From Branchiostoma belcheri (lineage: Eukaryota > Chordata > Leptocardii > Amphioxiformes > Branchiostomatidae): a stretch of 64,000 bases of DNA. A program made the position numbers and the translations under genes. The notes beneath the pieces were generated by a model. It had not been told where the DNA came from and did no database searches. It worked only from the letters and a program-made list of their open reading frames with translations. Where the stretch lies: the NCBI RefSeq assembly GCF_001625305.1, contig NW_017803865.1, positions 3,201,499-3,265,498 on the forward strand, written 5' to 3'. Positions 1-12,115 of this stretch are shown piece after piece; the stretch's first letter is position 1; each line of letters begins with the position of its first letter.

Positions 1-615
1 CCCCCCTGATTCTAACAACCCCCCTTGGGGCTAGCACATTTCCTCCCCCAACCCCCATTGGTAGAGGACATGAAACTTTAAAAGATAATGACACGTAATT
101 CTTGAACAGAACATGACTTTGCATGTAGTTTTCTGTCCCAAAGGGTGTCCAACATGTACATGTATAACCAGGCCAGCTACATGCCTGTTGGTGTGTATCA
201 CTGACTGTTACAGCTCGGATGACATGTGCTGGTGTGAAGTATGTATGTCGGTTATTCTGGCCAGTTGCACAGCTACTATTGTATGACCTGGGACTGACTT
301 TTTAACACTACTCTGTCACAAGTGTGTGGGTTATCCTGGCCAGTTGCACAGCTCTGAACTGGGTGTGGATTGTTATACTTGTATGTTTGGGAAACTGGCA
401 CCCTGCCCTGCTATGAGTACTGGTATGAGGCCAGTTGCACATACCAGGTTTGTGGGTTTTGGTATGACAGTTCTGGCCTCCATTTGGTTTGTTCATATGT
501 GACAATCACCTGAACTGAGCCCAGGTCGTTGACCTACAGGACAATGATCTGACCCTTGACCTATACTGACCCCTGACCCGTACTGACCCCTGACCTTTAT
601 GTCCTTGCCCTGTAG
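1..615. other. Intron of the MPP-like gene with degenerate repeats
   Basis: This is presumably the last intron of the gene ending at 792. It holds loosely repeated pieces around the phrase GGCCAGTTGCAC (about 258, 338 and 431). A partial copy of the following exon start lies at 528-552 (CTACAG followed by GACAATGATCTGACC). I see no other exon on either strand. Confidence 0.5.
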
Positions 616-792
616 GACAATGACCTGAAGAGGACGGTTGAGGAGTCGGCGCGGCTGGAGCGTGCGTACGGCCACTTCTTCGACCTGCAGATCACCAACG
701 ACAACCTGGACGGCTGCTACGACAAGCTGGCGTCCGCCGTGGACGGCCTCAGCACCGAGCCGCAGTGGGTCCCCGTCACCTGGGTCTACTGA
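616..792 (+). CDS. MPP2/6: C-terminal exon of an MPP2/MPP6-type MAGUK (guanylate-kinase domain end)
   Basis: After the acceptor TGTAG at 611-615 the frame reads 58 codons to TGA at 790-792. The translation starts DNDLKRTVEESARLERAYGH and ends EPQWVPVTWVY. This is the end of the guanylate-kinase-like domain of membrane palmitoylated proteins (p55/PALS scaffolds), which organise junction and synaptic membrane complexes. The terminus PQWVPVSWVY-stop is the hallmark I recall for MPP2 and MPP6, and the match is one conservative change away. The phase-0 start fits a conserved late intron. The PDZ, SH3 and L27 exons lie left of the window. Amphioxus may have one gene ancestral to MPP2 and MPP6, so the exact paralogue is open. 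Confidence 0.85.
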   Translation, partial: DNDLKRTVEESARLERAYGHFFDLQITNDNLDGCYDKLASAVDGLSTEPQWVPVTWVY

Positions 793-1210
793 CGTCACCA
801 TGGCAACCGTCGCCGTGGCAACCAGAGGTTACACCGTCACCGTGGTTACTAAACCACCGTGCTAGGAAACGTCGTACATGTCTACATGTGTACTTAGCAG
901 GATTTTTCTACCAATGGCATCGTTTAGCTTTTCTCTCTCAGAGTTGTGCACTCGGCAATCAGAATGTGTCTCCGTTAGCAACCGTCTCCGTAGCAACTGT
1001 TTCCGTAGCAACTGTAATTTGATCTGGCACGGTTTAGGAACGTCTGGGTTTGAGATCGTTCAAAGTCTTTGATGATTTGACAAGAAAGTCCCAAAATACT
1101 TAAAGTCGTTTTAGAGGCGTAATTCACAGCAAAACGTAAGGATGCCCCCTTGTGGCTACATGCAGTACTGCATGGGGGAATGATAACAAACCAAAAATAA
1201 AGTAAGACTC
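793..1210 (+). other. 3' UTR of the MPP-like gene with poly(A) signal
   Basis: AATAAA lies at 1196-1201, about 400 bases after the stop. The first 70 bases carry repeated CCATGGCAACC / CCGTGGCAACC units, which recur near the receptor genes. A second AATAAA at 1909-1914 is a possible distal site. Confidence 0.6.
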
Positions 1211-2275
1211 AGTAGTCGTCAGGCAGGGAAGTTAGAGGCGTGAATCTTAGCATATCTTTACACAACTAGGAACTTGTAGGATCACTGTTTAAGGAAAAAA
1301 AAGCACAACTAAAAACGGAAATTGGACGTCGTCCCTCTGATTCGGGCCTGTAAGGCTGTCTGTAGTTTTTGTTGGATGAAAAACAAGAAGAAAAAGGGAA
1401 AAGATTTGTTACACCTGTTTGGCCAGGTGTGCATGTTTGCACAGGTAAATACAGGTGCATACAGGTGTTTGCAGGTGATAATGTCAGCAGCAATCATGAG
1501 AAAGGAAAATTCCAGAGGAAAATTTGCCGGATGTTTTGTTGATTTTTTGTTGTAGGAATTCAGTCAGAGTTTTTGTCGCTGCATTAATAGAAGGAACCAA
1601 AATGTACAAATTTTCTACTTCCAAAAAGGAAACGCTAAAAACAACTATATAATCTGTAAGGAAAGTTGGGTCATTCTTGGGGTCAGAGGTTAAGGTTCAG
1701 TAAGGATGGTGGGGAAAAAAAACTAAAAATGGTCACCAAAAAAAAACGGCGAAAAAAATTCACGTTGATGAAAATCTCCCACAATTCCACAGTGGTGCTG
1801 TGCCCTCTGACTCCGGGGCTTGTCCATATTTGGTCGTGACGTTCTGTCCCGTGGATGAAGTTTCTACTGCCTGAATTTCTGGTGTTTTTTTGTTTGATTG
1901 TGAGGATGAATAAATCGGCTTTGGCAGCTTTCTGTGTTCGTGACTTTGTTAGACGTCAGATTATTGTAGGAAGTCATATCATCGCTGCAGAACAGGGGTC
2001 CAAACTGTGAGGGGGTTCAAACTATGGAGGGGGGGGGGTCCAAACTGTGAGGGGGGATTGGAACTTGGGGAGGGGGTGGCTAGAACCAGAACTTGTGTGG
2101 CCTCTGAAGGAAAAGGTTACGAGGTGGACACAGGTTTCCAAGGTCGGTTTGTTGTGAAATGACGAAGAGTGTGCTTTGGACTTTGTTGAAAAAACTCACT
2201 AATGCCATCTCAATTGGCCTAGCCCATGTCACCTGTAGGCCAATATTAGATCCAGTGGGCCACCGCAGGCTGTGT

Positions 2276-3080
2276 ACTGTACTGTCTAGTAGCTCAGTAA
2301 AACCACCTGTACAGAAATGGTACATTCCAGACTTAATGGAAAGTTGTGTGTGAGTTGGAATGTGCCACTTCTATATGGGTGGTTCAGTCCATACCTCAGG
2401 GTTGGAATTTGTAAAGAAAAAAACCCAGTGACGTGTTTGATTTTCTAACACTCCCTATTCAGGAGTGGTTCAGTCCAGGTCCAATGGGAAATCCTGTAGG
2501 AGTTGGAATGTGCCACTTCTGTATGGGGGTGAGTAACAGTTTGGACCCCTGCGAGGCACTTGTATCTGTATAGTTCGATCCTCAAATATCCTTATAGTTA
2601 CTAGCAATAAGAGAACTGCTGCTGCTTTGACCTTTGACCTTACGTGTGATTTTCGTGCTATTCTCATCATGCTTTAGTCTTTCTGCTGATAGAAAATTTT
2701 GCGAGAAACCAAAAAATATGCTAGCGATGACATGTCGGTGTGTGGATGTGAAGGATTTTTTATCAATGTTTTATTATTTTGAAATAAAGGAAAAAAGGCA
2801 CCTAACAGAATTATTATTGCACACATAGATGTAAGAAATTTTTACAAGCTTGTAAGTTGTACTGTCTAGTAGCTTAGTATAACCCCCTGTACAGAAATGG
2901 TACATTCCAGACGTAATGGAAAGTTGTGTGAGAGTTGGAATGTGCCACTTTTGTATGGGGGTTCAGTCAATACCCCAGTGTTGGAATTTGTAAAAACCTC
3001 TATTCTGGAGTGGTACAGTCCAGGTCCAATGGAAAGTCGTGTAGGAGTTGGAATGTGCCACTCCTGTGTAGGGGTGAGTA
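2276..3080. repeat. Direct repeat of about 140 bp, two long copies with partial copies
   Basis: Copies at about 2276-2425 and 2859-3000 share the run from ACTGTCTAGTAGCT through GTACAGAAATGGTACATTCC to GTTGGAATTTGTAAA. Shorter derived units, built around GTTGGAATGTGCCACT, lie at 2464-2530 and 3010-3075. The open frames here are by-products of the repeat. No gene is seen between 1250 and 3600. Confidence 0.75.
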
Positions 3081-3631
3081 CCCCAGTGTTGGAGTGCATG
3101 TAGTAACCAGTCTTTGTTAGGCCTGAGTGCCTAGTGGCTCTTGCCTCACCCCACATCAGTAATGACTCTCCCCTACAGAAGAACTAACAAGGGACAGATC
3201 ACGTGATAACATCAGGGGGTTGGACATAACGTATTACTAGTAACTGTGTTACACGTGTACAAGGAGTTTTAATTTTTTACCTCCTTGACACAGAATATGC
3301 TGTCTTTCTATTGCCACGTATACGTTCAATAAATTGTGTGAATTCTAACATTTTTGACCACTCAGATTCTTTGTCTTTACTAGAACTTTGTACTTGAGGA
3401 TGTTCGAATGTTTGAGTCTCTTGTACCTCACAAAGAAAGCATAAAATGAAACCAGTATGGAATTGGTAAAAATCTTACTTTCTGATGTTTTTAAAGTGTG
3501 ATTTTTGGGGTCTTGTGAAGAGACACAGAAGAACTGAGACTTCAATAAAGACATGAGCAGCTTTGGTCACCTGTTTGCTACATTGTTACATTGTTACTGG
3601 ATACATGTTTACACACATTTCCTTCCCTGAT

Positions 3632-3771
3632 CTCCAAGCACATCTTATGGCTACAAGACAGTATCGACTTAGCAAAGCAGTATCCATTACACCGCAGTTT
3701 GGCTGGTAAAAAAAAATATATACCTGTACAGAAAAAAAGCCTGATGAAAAAGCCCAAACCTCTGCTTGGAG
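3632..3771. mobile_element. MITE family A, diverged copy
   Basis: It begins CTCCAAGCACATC and ends CTCTGCTTGGAG, imperfect inverted ends shared with the copies at 4059, 47889 and 49883. It has no coding capacity. Half copies or lone termini of the family are at about 16365-16441, 16480-16500, 25390-25408 and 48590-48721. Confidence 0.6.
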
Positions 3772-4058
3772 AGACTTTCTCTTCCAACAAGAATGATGTT
3801 CAAGGATACAGAATCGCCTGTGGTGCTTCGAAACAACATTGAATTGAGTTAATTGTGTGCAGAACAGACATGATTAACAGGCTCTTTACTTTTGAAAAGT
3901 TTTATTGATAGAAATTTATTTAGAGAAAAGGGCGATGATGTGTGACAAAGCTGGCATCAGTCACAAGTTGCCATGAGTGTCGCTGTGAGCCCCAAATCAA
4001 CTTCCACGAAAGTATTTAGAAATCTACACAGAAGCATCTACAAATCTTGACAAATAAT

Positions 4059-4202
4059 CTCCAAGCAGATCCTAGGGTTCACGACAAAAGACAGTATCGA
4101 ATTGGCCAGATTGGGTGGCGTATGGACCCTCTCTGGCCAATGGATACTGCCTGGCCAATTTGATACTGCCTTGATGCTGATTGCCCTAGGATCTGCATGG
4201 AG
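4059..4202. mobile_element. MITE family A, near-palindromic copy
   Basis: This is a 144-bp element with ends CTCCAAGCAGATCCTAGGG and CCCTAGGATCTGCATGGAG. An inner inverted pair reads GACAGTATCGAATTGGCC and GGCCAATTTGATACTGCC. The whole unit can fold on itself. The same structure recurs at three other places, which supports a transposon family. The superfamily is not assigned. Confidence 0.8.
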
Positions 4203-4914
4203 CTTTTTTAAAGAAGCATTTACAAATCTTTAGTAGTATTTACAAATCTTCATGAAAGCATTTACAAATATTCACAGAAGAATTTACAAAATCTTCACAG
4301 AAGCATATTACAAAATACTCTCTAGTATTATAACATTCATCTCCTATACTCACAGATATTTATGGCAGATATGGTACATGGAATTAATGGTTTATGATAC
4401 AAGCAAAAGCATATTGCAACCTATGCGTTAATAACCCATATACAGTTGCGTACAAAATTATTTAACCCCTCATATACTTTGGGAATTTTGGCAAAATAAG
4501 GAACACTACGAATGCAAAACATTACTTAACCATACAAGTGATGAACAGATTATTACAATTTACTATCAGAGGAAATAAAAAAATTATCATTATTTCATAG
4601 TTCGTCCAAAATGGCAACTTTCACACAAAAAGCATGTTGCACTCAGTAGCCTCACCCTATCTCACCCTACTCACAGATCATGGCACATATTTCCTTGGAA
4701 ACCTCGGATGCCTCCAAAGCAAACAATATTTAACAAGAGCTGCTTTATTCCTACTACCGGTATGTGGATACTAGTACATTTTGTTTAAATACATTGTATT
4801 AAGATAAATGTATAATGACAACTTGCTTTTTATCTCATTTATAATGTCACTTTGTATTGAGTTTGTATAGAGTTTGTTCTAAGCCAGGGGCCTTTAGGCT
4901 GGCATTTTGGGCAG

Positions 4915-5020
4915 TTTATTCAAAGGTATTTCTTTTGTGCTATCTGATAGTTTCCTTTGCTAATATTGATATTCTGACATATTGGTTTAGACTATGTTGG
5001 AAGTTGCTTTAAAATTTATT
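4915..5020 (-). other. Poly(A) signals of the minus-strand FN3/NHL gene
   Basis: TTTATT on the plus strand at 5015-5020 and 4915-4920 gives AATAAA on the minus strand, 17 and about 117 bases past the stop at 5037. The second spacing is the more usual one. The stretch from 4203 to 4915 shows no gene. Confidence 0.45.
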
Positions 5021-5036
5021 ATCACCTCACTTAGAT

Positions 5037-8000
5037 TCAGAAGTCCTGGAATATGCTGACTTTGTGCTCCACATAATCAGTTACTACCAGCTGTCCCTGT
5101 GTTGCCATGGCAACAGCCCAAAGTGCCCACATGTCTGTAGCGATGTGTTTGAGGAATTTTCCTGTCTTGTCAAACATCTCCACGCGGCTGTTCCCCGTGT
5201 CTGCCACGATGATGTTCCCTGCCCTGTCTGTACAGATGCCACGGGGCCGGCACAGCTGACCTTCACCACTTCCCTCACCTCCAAACTGGAACAGAAACTG
5301 TCCGTCCTCGTTGTACACATAGACACAGTGATTCTGCCGGTCTGACACAAGAATGTTCCCGTCCACAGTGATGTACCATGGGTACTTCATCCCCTGCTGC
5401 TGACCCACAGTTCCCACAAGTGTTCCATCTGGCCTGAACACCAAACCTTCACCGTGTTGGTTGTCCCAGTCTCCTGTGGTTTGTGTGATGAGGATGTGGT
5501 TCCTCCTGGTGTCCACTGCAACTCCTCTCCCCCACCCTGTCTTCTGTAGGTCAAACTTCCCCAGCATCCTGCCCTGTTTGTCATACTGCACAGCAAAGTC
5601 AGCAGAGTCTGTCGCCCCCACCACCCACAGGTTCCCCTCCCCGTCCAGGGCCACATCATGTGGGTCCATTTTCTGTTCACCTGACACGACTGTTGGGAAC
5701 TGTCGGACAAACGTTCCCTGCAGGGTGAAGACTTGGATTCTCTGGTTCTCCTTGTCTGCTAGAAATATCTCCCCTTTCTCTGACACTGCAACACCCCATG
5801 GATTTTTGAACTGTCCTGGCCCTGATCCCTCTCTGCCAAATGTCACCCTCTGTAGTTTCTGTCCAAGGACTTTTAACTCTGTGAAAAGCAAATGTCATTA
5901 CATGATCATTGAACCCCCTGCGGATAACCCCCGCCCCTTACACCCCCCCCGTATGTTCCTTGGTCATGAATTAATAAAATCATCAAATTTATGGTAGAAG
6001 TTATGGTTATGAAGATTTGCATTGATGCGAGTATTAACTTCTTGTAAATGCAGTTACTTACCACATTATAACTATTATCAAATCCCCAATGATACTACCT
6101 CTATTAGCGTAACAGGCCGGCCTATTGCACTGGGCGGGGGAAGCTATTAGAGCCCCGAAGGCACAACCTGCCCGAACACCCCAACAGCCGCAATCATGAT
6201 ACCAGGCTATTATCTTTGCAGTCTATGATAAAAGTTAGATGTTTACCTGGCAGTGAAGAAGCCTGGGGAGTCAGTTTCTCTACTGTGCCTGCCACGTTCT
6301 TGAAGGTCTCCTGTACCTGCTGGATTTGTAGTCTTGCTTCTGACAAAACTTTCTGTGATGCCTCGTCACTTTCTCTTAGCTCCATTGCTGCAACAGCTGA
6401 AATAAACACAATGTCAAAAAATTATCAAAGTCAGTATTCATGTGACTTTGATAATATGATAGTATCCCATACCATTTCTGCTATAATACAAAATGTCTTT
6501 TTCTGTACTCTTTGAATGAAATTTATGTCCACGTTATCAATTCATGTGATTTTGGTAATATAATATCACGTAACCAGTAATGTCTAATATCTACATGTAG
6601 CACATCATACTAAGTGTATTTCTATTCTAAGGCCACACCAATTTAATTTGTTGGTTCTCGGATTCGCCTCTTCATTTTTTTCTGATTTGCAAAAAAAAAA
6701 AAAAGATTCTGGTTCTGAATCAACTCAAAAATGCTCATATTTTGCCCCCAACAGTTGAGGAAATTCATTTTCTTCCTAGTTGTTACAGTTTTTTCCATCT
6801 ATCAATGCAGTGGTTTGATTAAAAGTTCAAAATTTATACTTTAAATTTTAACCCAGCCTTTTTTGTTGACTTCATGGCTCATATTGTAGCATTTCGGGCT
6901 ATAATAGGATGCCTAGACCTGTTTTTATTTTTATTTTTTTCGCCCTGTCGCTTCATATTTTTTCTGAAAAAATCCGAGAACCAACAAATTAAATTGGTGT
7001 GGCCTAACCTCTATACATACCCAAGTTATCTGCTATATCCTTCAGGCCAGCTTCCTCCGAATCGTCTGTGTAGGAAACAGAGGAAAAAATTTGATTCGAT
7101 GAGTGCAGCTAGCAATGTTTAATTGGAGTCGCTTCTACATGCAACTCCTGCAACCCACCTGTGACCGACCTGTGGCAGAACCTTCAGAGCCTGTATAGCA
7201 GCCACAGCCGGAAAAACAGAAGCTGATGTGATGTCATTGGTCATCGTCAGGAATGACGAACAACAACAATTCTTAACAGCACACTCCACATATCAGTAAA
7301 TTAGTAGTACCCTACATGTAATATACTAATACACCACAAATGTATGTGTATAGTTGTATTATGTATTACAAATGATTACTTATGTACGAACAGCTTATTA
7401 AGCACTTGTTGAATCAGATGCAGTTACGTGAAAGAGGTGGTGATGAAAGGGACAAGATTCTTAACTACATATGCATGTATCTGCTGTTAATCATAAAAGT
7501 TAGATTTATACCTGGCTGTAGAGAAGTCAGCCTGTGAAGCAGTTCCTCTATTCTAGTTGCCATGCTCTTCTTGGTCTCCTGCAGCTGCTGGATTTCTCGC
7601 TCTTGTTCCGATAGAACTTTCTGAGATTCCTCAGCTTTCTCCCTCCATCCTCTGAGTTCCTCACGAAGATCAGGAACATCTGCCAGCTGGTTGGACATTT
7701 TTGTGTTCTCGGCTGTCAGTGCCTGTATCTGATCTGCCATGGTCTTGTTAATCTCCTGTAGCCGCTGGATTTCTTCCTCCTGTTTATGTATCAACATTTC
7801 CCGTGCCTCATTGTCATGCTCCATTAATGGGATGGAGCTTTTAGAGCCCAAGTCTAGGGAGCCCGAGTCGAAAGAGCCTGAGTTTGAAGCGCCCGAGTTT
7901 GAAGCGCTATACAGGTCATCATAAGAAGTCCAGGACAGACAGGACACCTCTGCGCCGGAGAGTGACAAGGCCATCAGGTCGTCAACAGCAGTGGTTTGGT

Positions 8001-11000
8001 CCAGTCCTGTTCATTGGGAATAATAAATTTGAAGTTAAGTACTTGATTTTAAATTTTCAATATTTGAATATTTTGGAATGCCGTTAGTTATGGAGGTCCC
8101 AAGTGGTATGGTAAAGTCACTGATCAACTTGTGGGTACCCTTTTGTTTGTGTAGATGATTTTGTCGGCATGATAAACCTTCTCCCACTGCAAACTCTGTA
8201 ACGGTTACAACTTCGGGTTTGTGTTCTTAAAATGTGGACTTTTGTTCAAATTGCAACAGTATTAGTGATAGGCAATTATTTCTATCTCAAAGGAAGAAAG
8301 AAAGCATCATGAGATTATGAAATAAAGACTAAGCTTTAATTTCCAACACTAACTAACAAGGACCTCATTTGCATAATTTATGAGGACATGATAGAATGGC
8401 TTTCTTTGTTAAGATAATGCTGTCTTTTGGTAGAGAATATGATCAACTGATATAATTTATGCAAATGAGGATCCTATATGCATAATCAGGAGGAATAATC
8501 TTTACTTTGTCAGTCATAAAGATTAACATCATTTAGTGAAGGTATGATATCGTGGAACAACTGTTACCTACCGTGAAGCTGCTTGTTGGGAACTGCAGGG
8601 TCCAGAAAGTCCAGCTGAGAGCAGGTTGTCCTGTGAGATGTCGGCCTGCAGTAGACGGGGAAATCCTCACTAAGGCCCAGCCCTGTGCCTGGTGATGGGG
8701 TAAATATGATGAACATTGAAGAAAGATTGATAGTTTATTCAACTTCTGAAGGTAAGGTTTTCTAAAACCTACCTATTTGTATGTTTGGTAAAATGTAAGG
8801 ATGTATTATGAATTTAACAAATTTTTGATAAAGAGGGCATTTGTAGATGAAGATGGCATGTCTTTTGAAACATTGTTAATCCCTCTTTCTTTACCTTTGC
8901 TTTCTATGCTAAGTATTAGGACCTGAGACACACATGTAATTTGGTTGGAGACAATCACCAATGATAATTCATATCATTAGCACGTTAACATCATCATACC
9001 AAAAATATGCAATTTAAACTATACAATTATATCCGTACGAGACAACTTTGAAAATTGACCAAGGTATGAGATCACTGCACTCTAGTTTCCCTCTATTAGG
9101 CAGCCTAAAGCAACATATTAAATCTGTCAGGTGTAACAAACACTGACGATTAGTGTGAACTGAACTGAAACGCTCACCTCTGGGTGGAGCATCTCCAAGT
9201 CTCGCCACTCGGAACCCCCTATCGGTAGGCCTGGTCAGCAGGAGATGTCGGCGGGAGGCGTAGAAATCTTTCTCCTCGATCTTAACTTCAAGTTCTGTGT
9301 CAAGTTCGTTATGTCGAGCTAACAGGTACTGGATGAACTTCTTCACTTTCCCCAGCCTGTAGTTCATCCACAGTTCACGGAGACTGCTGAGGTCATGACA
9401 GGAGATGACAAAGATGATGCTCCCAGGATACTGTCCTTCGTATTGACCAGGGAAACGCCACTGTACTTCAGTGAACCTAAATTCTAACCTCACCTGGGCC
9501 GGTGTTTCAATGCGGATGTAAATCCTTGGGTGTTCTGTAAAATAGCATGATATGAATTGGAAACACCATTGAATGACTCTTCAACATAGCAATACAATGT
9601 ACATCTCCTGTTATGGTCACAAGGTAGGTACATAGTGACAGATCTACATGTAAGACAAAAAATTAATAATGAATGATAGCTTTACCCATTTCTTGTGGAA
9701 GGCTGTGGACATTCTTTTCCGTATTGTTAGTTGACACACGGAATCGGTAGTCTCCACTTTGTTCCACACTGACTATCCACTCATGTTGTGTTGTTACGCT
9801 GCATTCCATCCATGCATTTTCAATGTTGTCAGCAACATGTAGGCTCGACTCAACAACATACTGGTAGGATTCTGGACTGACATCTTCTGCAGGTTTTGGC
9901 TCCGTCCAGGTTAGTTTGCGGGACCCGTGGGTGTCGTCCAACCGGACACTTCTTGGTCGGTATGGCTGATCTGATAATTGACAACAATAAATCAGAACTC
10001 ATTCACACCAGCACTTTTGGATCAAGCTAGATCTGGATCTGGCTTATTAAGTGTTGACAGTCTGAGGTGTTTGAATCATATAGCTCCCATGATAGTAAGA
10101 TTAGAAAAGCATTTTTCTANAGAAAAATGCTTTTCTAATCTTACTATCATAGTTAATCAAGATGTATACACATGTACAGGTGTATACATCTCAATGTCAT
10201 GGGCAGGTAATTCTCCTCAATACAAGAATAAAAGATCTGTTGGTTGTGATATGTTTTCTGACCTAAAAATTTTATAATGTAGTTTCCTTATCTTTTGCCT
10301 GCCTTTTTTTCACCCATTAGGCCATGTTGATTTGATTATATGGATGACATCCTCTGGGAACCCCAAAACTGATGCGAGCGCGCGAATAAAAAAAAAGTTT
10401 TGCAAAAAAAAAAGTTGCTTTCATGAAATCTACGTTGTTATGAAGGTCGAACAAATGACACAGAGTATGGTATGGCGAATAATCTACTCTTTAAATTCAT
10501 TTCTATGCATTTTAGTTTTTTGTTTGATTTTGGCATTCTACGACGTTGGAATCGTTTTCAAATATTTTTTTTGCAACTTTCGGTATATATTTGCTCATTT
10601 TGCAACTGTTTTGTACAATTTACAGTGTAGTTGGAAACTTTTTTTTGTGGAAACGGCCGAAAATTCATGCGCGCGCGGATGTCATCCATATAATCAAATC
10701 AACATGGCCTTAGATTTGGACTGGAGTCTGTGGAGGATGTCATCCATGTCAAAAATTTAATTGCTTTGTGTAAGTCTTCCAACTATTCCAAAGAAGCACG
10801 TTTGTGAATTTTTTAAACATAAATTAATGAAATAAAATTATATAGACTTACATTGCTTTCTCGTCAAAACATGAACCCGCACAGATCTCTCACTGAGGAC
10901 ATCATCACCCTCACTGTTGAGTAGAGCTGATCTCACACAAATCTGGTATCGCTGATAAGGTGTCAGGTCAACAACTCTGAACTCTGTTGTTGGTTCTATC

Positions 11001-12115
11001 ACTTCATTCTGTCCATGTGCAGAGATCCATTCTGACAGCTGCGGAGATCCGAACGGTATACGTTGTTCCAGGCGGTAGCCGACAAGCTCATAGCCAGCAG
11101 GGTGCTGGTCTGTATTCGAACTGAGTTGATTCCATCGTAACTTGACACTTCTATTGTCTGTCTCTACAACTTCAAGTCCATCCGGAGCCTTGATTCTCAG
11201 AGTTTCTGTACAATTGAATGAGATTTCAGTCAATGTTTGGTGCTTCACAAAAGACCAACATAGCAGACAAAAATAAGAACAAAGACAAAAAAATAGAAAA
11301 AAATTAAAAGCGTGGATGGATTTACGAGTTTGTCACCAGGAGCGATACTTTTTGCTTATTTTTTGTCACTGGTCTGACCTCTCGGAGATTACGTTAAGAA
11401 ATGGGAACAAAACAATGTTTTCAAACTCCATAAATATACTAATAAACATATGGACAGCGCTGATCATACATTATACAAGCTCTGCTCTGCCAAGTGTGAA
11501 AATCTGTCCACACCTGCACTCGAGTACGACCGTTATTGCCATGAAGCATACGTAATTTTTTTCTTCTCAATGACAGGTTTGATTATGGTTAATTACCTCT
11601 TTGTTGTTGTTTTCCCTCATCTGATCGCGTTGGTGGAGCTGTTTAAGAAACAACTGTTAGAAGCCATCTGTAAATATTGAGGACGTGCACTACTTTCTGT
11701 GATCAGAACAAGTGAAATAAAATTAACATTTTAGGAAGTAGATCAAAGAAAATTAATTTTGCTGACACGTTTCATGAGCACATCCCTTTTCCAAAAATGC
11801 TAACCTTTATTACTGATAAATAATGTTTCTCATTGATTATGCAGATAAATCCTCATTTGCATTAAATTATATCAGTTGGTCATGTTCTACTTCCAAATGA
11901 TAGTTGTCCAATGACACTCTAAACTTACGAAAGTTTTTCCTAGTACCCAAAAGAGTAAAAGAAAGGGATAAATAAAGATTTACAAATTTGTATTTTTACA
12001 AAAAGTGAACAAATTTATCCAAATTTCATCAGTGGCCGTGCCTAAAATTACACATTCCCAATATCTTACCTGGTCTGTTTCCAATGGGCCCCAGGTCTGT
12101 AAAATCAGAAGCCAT
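5037..12115 (-). CDS. FN3-FN3-coiled coil-NHL repeat protein, eight exons, about 881 aa
   Basis: Coding exons in order are 12115-12070, 11205-10852, 9970-9686, 9534-9178, 8688-8572, 8006-7512, 6396-6247 and 5878-5037. Every junction is phase 1 and all join in frame. The start is ATG at 12115 (MASDFTDLG). Residues about 17-133 and 135-228 are fibronectin type III domains. Residues 229-347 form a conserved-looking region I do not recognise. Residues 387-447 are rich in Ser, Gly and Asp. Residues 448-551 are a long coiled coil, with a second helix at 552-600. Residues 602-881 are an NHL beta-propeller of about six blades (NPWGVAV, PHDVALD, WGRGVAV, YPWYITV, RPRGICT, LWAVAMA). NHL propellers bind RNA or protein in TRIM2/3/71-type proteins, but no RING or B-box is visible here, so ligase activity is not implied. 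No signal peptide is seen; it is probably cytosolic. Confidence 0.8.
6631..7004. mobile_element. PIF/Harbinger-like MITE, family H1
   Basis: The element is 374 bp long and flanked by TAA at 6628-6630 and 7005-7007. Perfect inverted ends start GGCCACACCAATTTAATTTG and extend about 34 bp. A 3-bp TWA duplication and GGCC ends suit the PIF/Harbinger group (family knowledge). It sits in an intron of the FN3/NHL gene and has no transposase. A decayed copy lies at 35584-35826. Confidence 0.85.
8345..8505. mobile_element. Inverted-repeat element, family O, copy 1
   Basis: The arms CCTCATTTGCATAATTTATG and ATAATTTATGCAAATGAGG face each other. The sequence GATCAACTGATATAATTTA returns in reverse complement at about 11865-11895. 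It lies in an intron of the FN3/NHL gene. Confidence 0.6.
10088..10152. repeat. Perfect hairpin interrupted by a single N
   Basis: The 32 bases before the N at 10120 are repeated in exact reverse complement after it (GATAGTAAGATTAGAAAAGC on one arm). It is either a true foldback or a mis-join of two reads; the N at the turn favours an assembly problem. Confidence 0.8.
10320..10709. mobile_element. PIF/Harbinger-like MITE, family H2
   Basis: The element is 390 bp with TTA on both sides (10317-10319, 10710-10712). Inverted ends of about 33 bp start GGCCATGTTGATTTGATTAT. The inside is A/T-rich with GCGCGCG patches near both ends. A half copy starts at 57499. The reading frame at 10332-10760 is a by-product. 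Confidence 0.88.
11450..11680 (+). pseudogene. Membrane-protein-like open frame inside the opposite gene's intron
   Basis: The plus-strand frame reads a Cys-containing stretch (KLCSAKCENLS, DRYCHEAY), then a strongly hydrophobic segment (VIFFFSMTGLIMVNYLFVVV) and an amphipathic tail. It recalls the first extracellular loop and second helix of the channel gene at 13717-15476, so it could be a decayed fragment of a related copy. I see no splice partners and cannot confirm homology by eye. Confidence 0.25.
11765..11935. mobile_element. Inverted-repeat element, family O, copy 2
   Basis: AATCCTCATTTGCATTAAAT followed by TATATCAGTTGGTCATG matches, in reverse complement, the right half of the copy at 8345-8505. 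Ends are not sharp. Confidence 0.5.

Noticed and set aside
5461-5997. Plus-strand frame of 178 codons and other frames opposite the NHL exon
   Set aside because: They are complements of the NHL-coding exon on the minus strand; composition and lack of splice logic show they are shadows.
8533-8742. Frame reading WTFWTLQFPTSSFT over the fifth FN3/NHL exon
   Set aside because: It does not join in phase to the next exon; the frame SEDFPVYCRPTS..LDFLDPAVPNKQLH with acceptor at 8689-8690 fits both neighbours.
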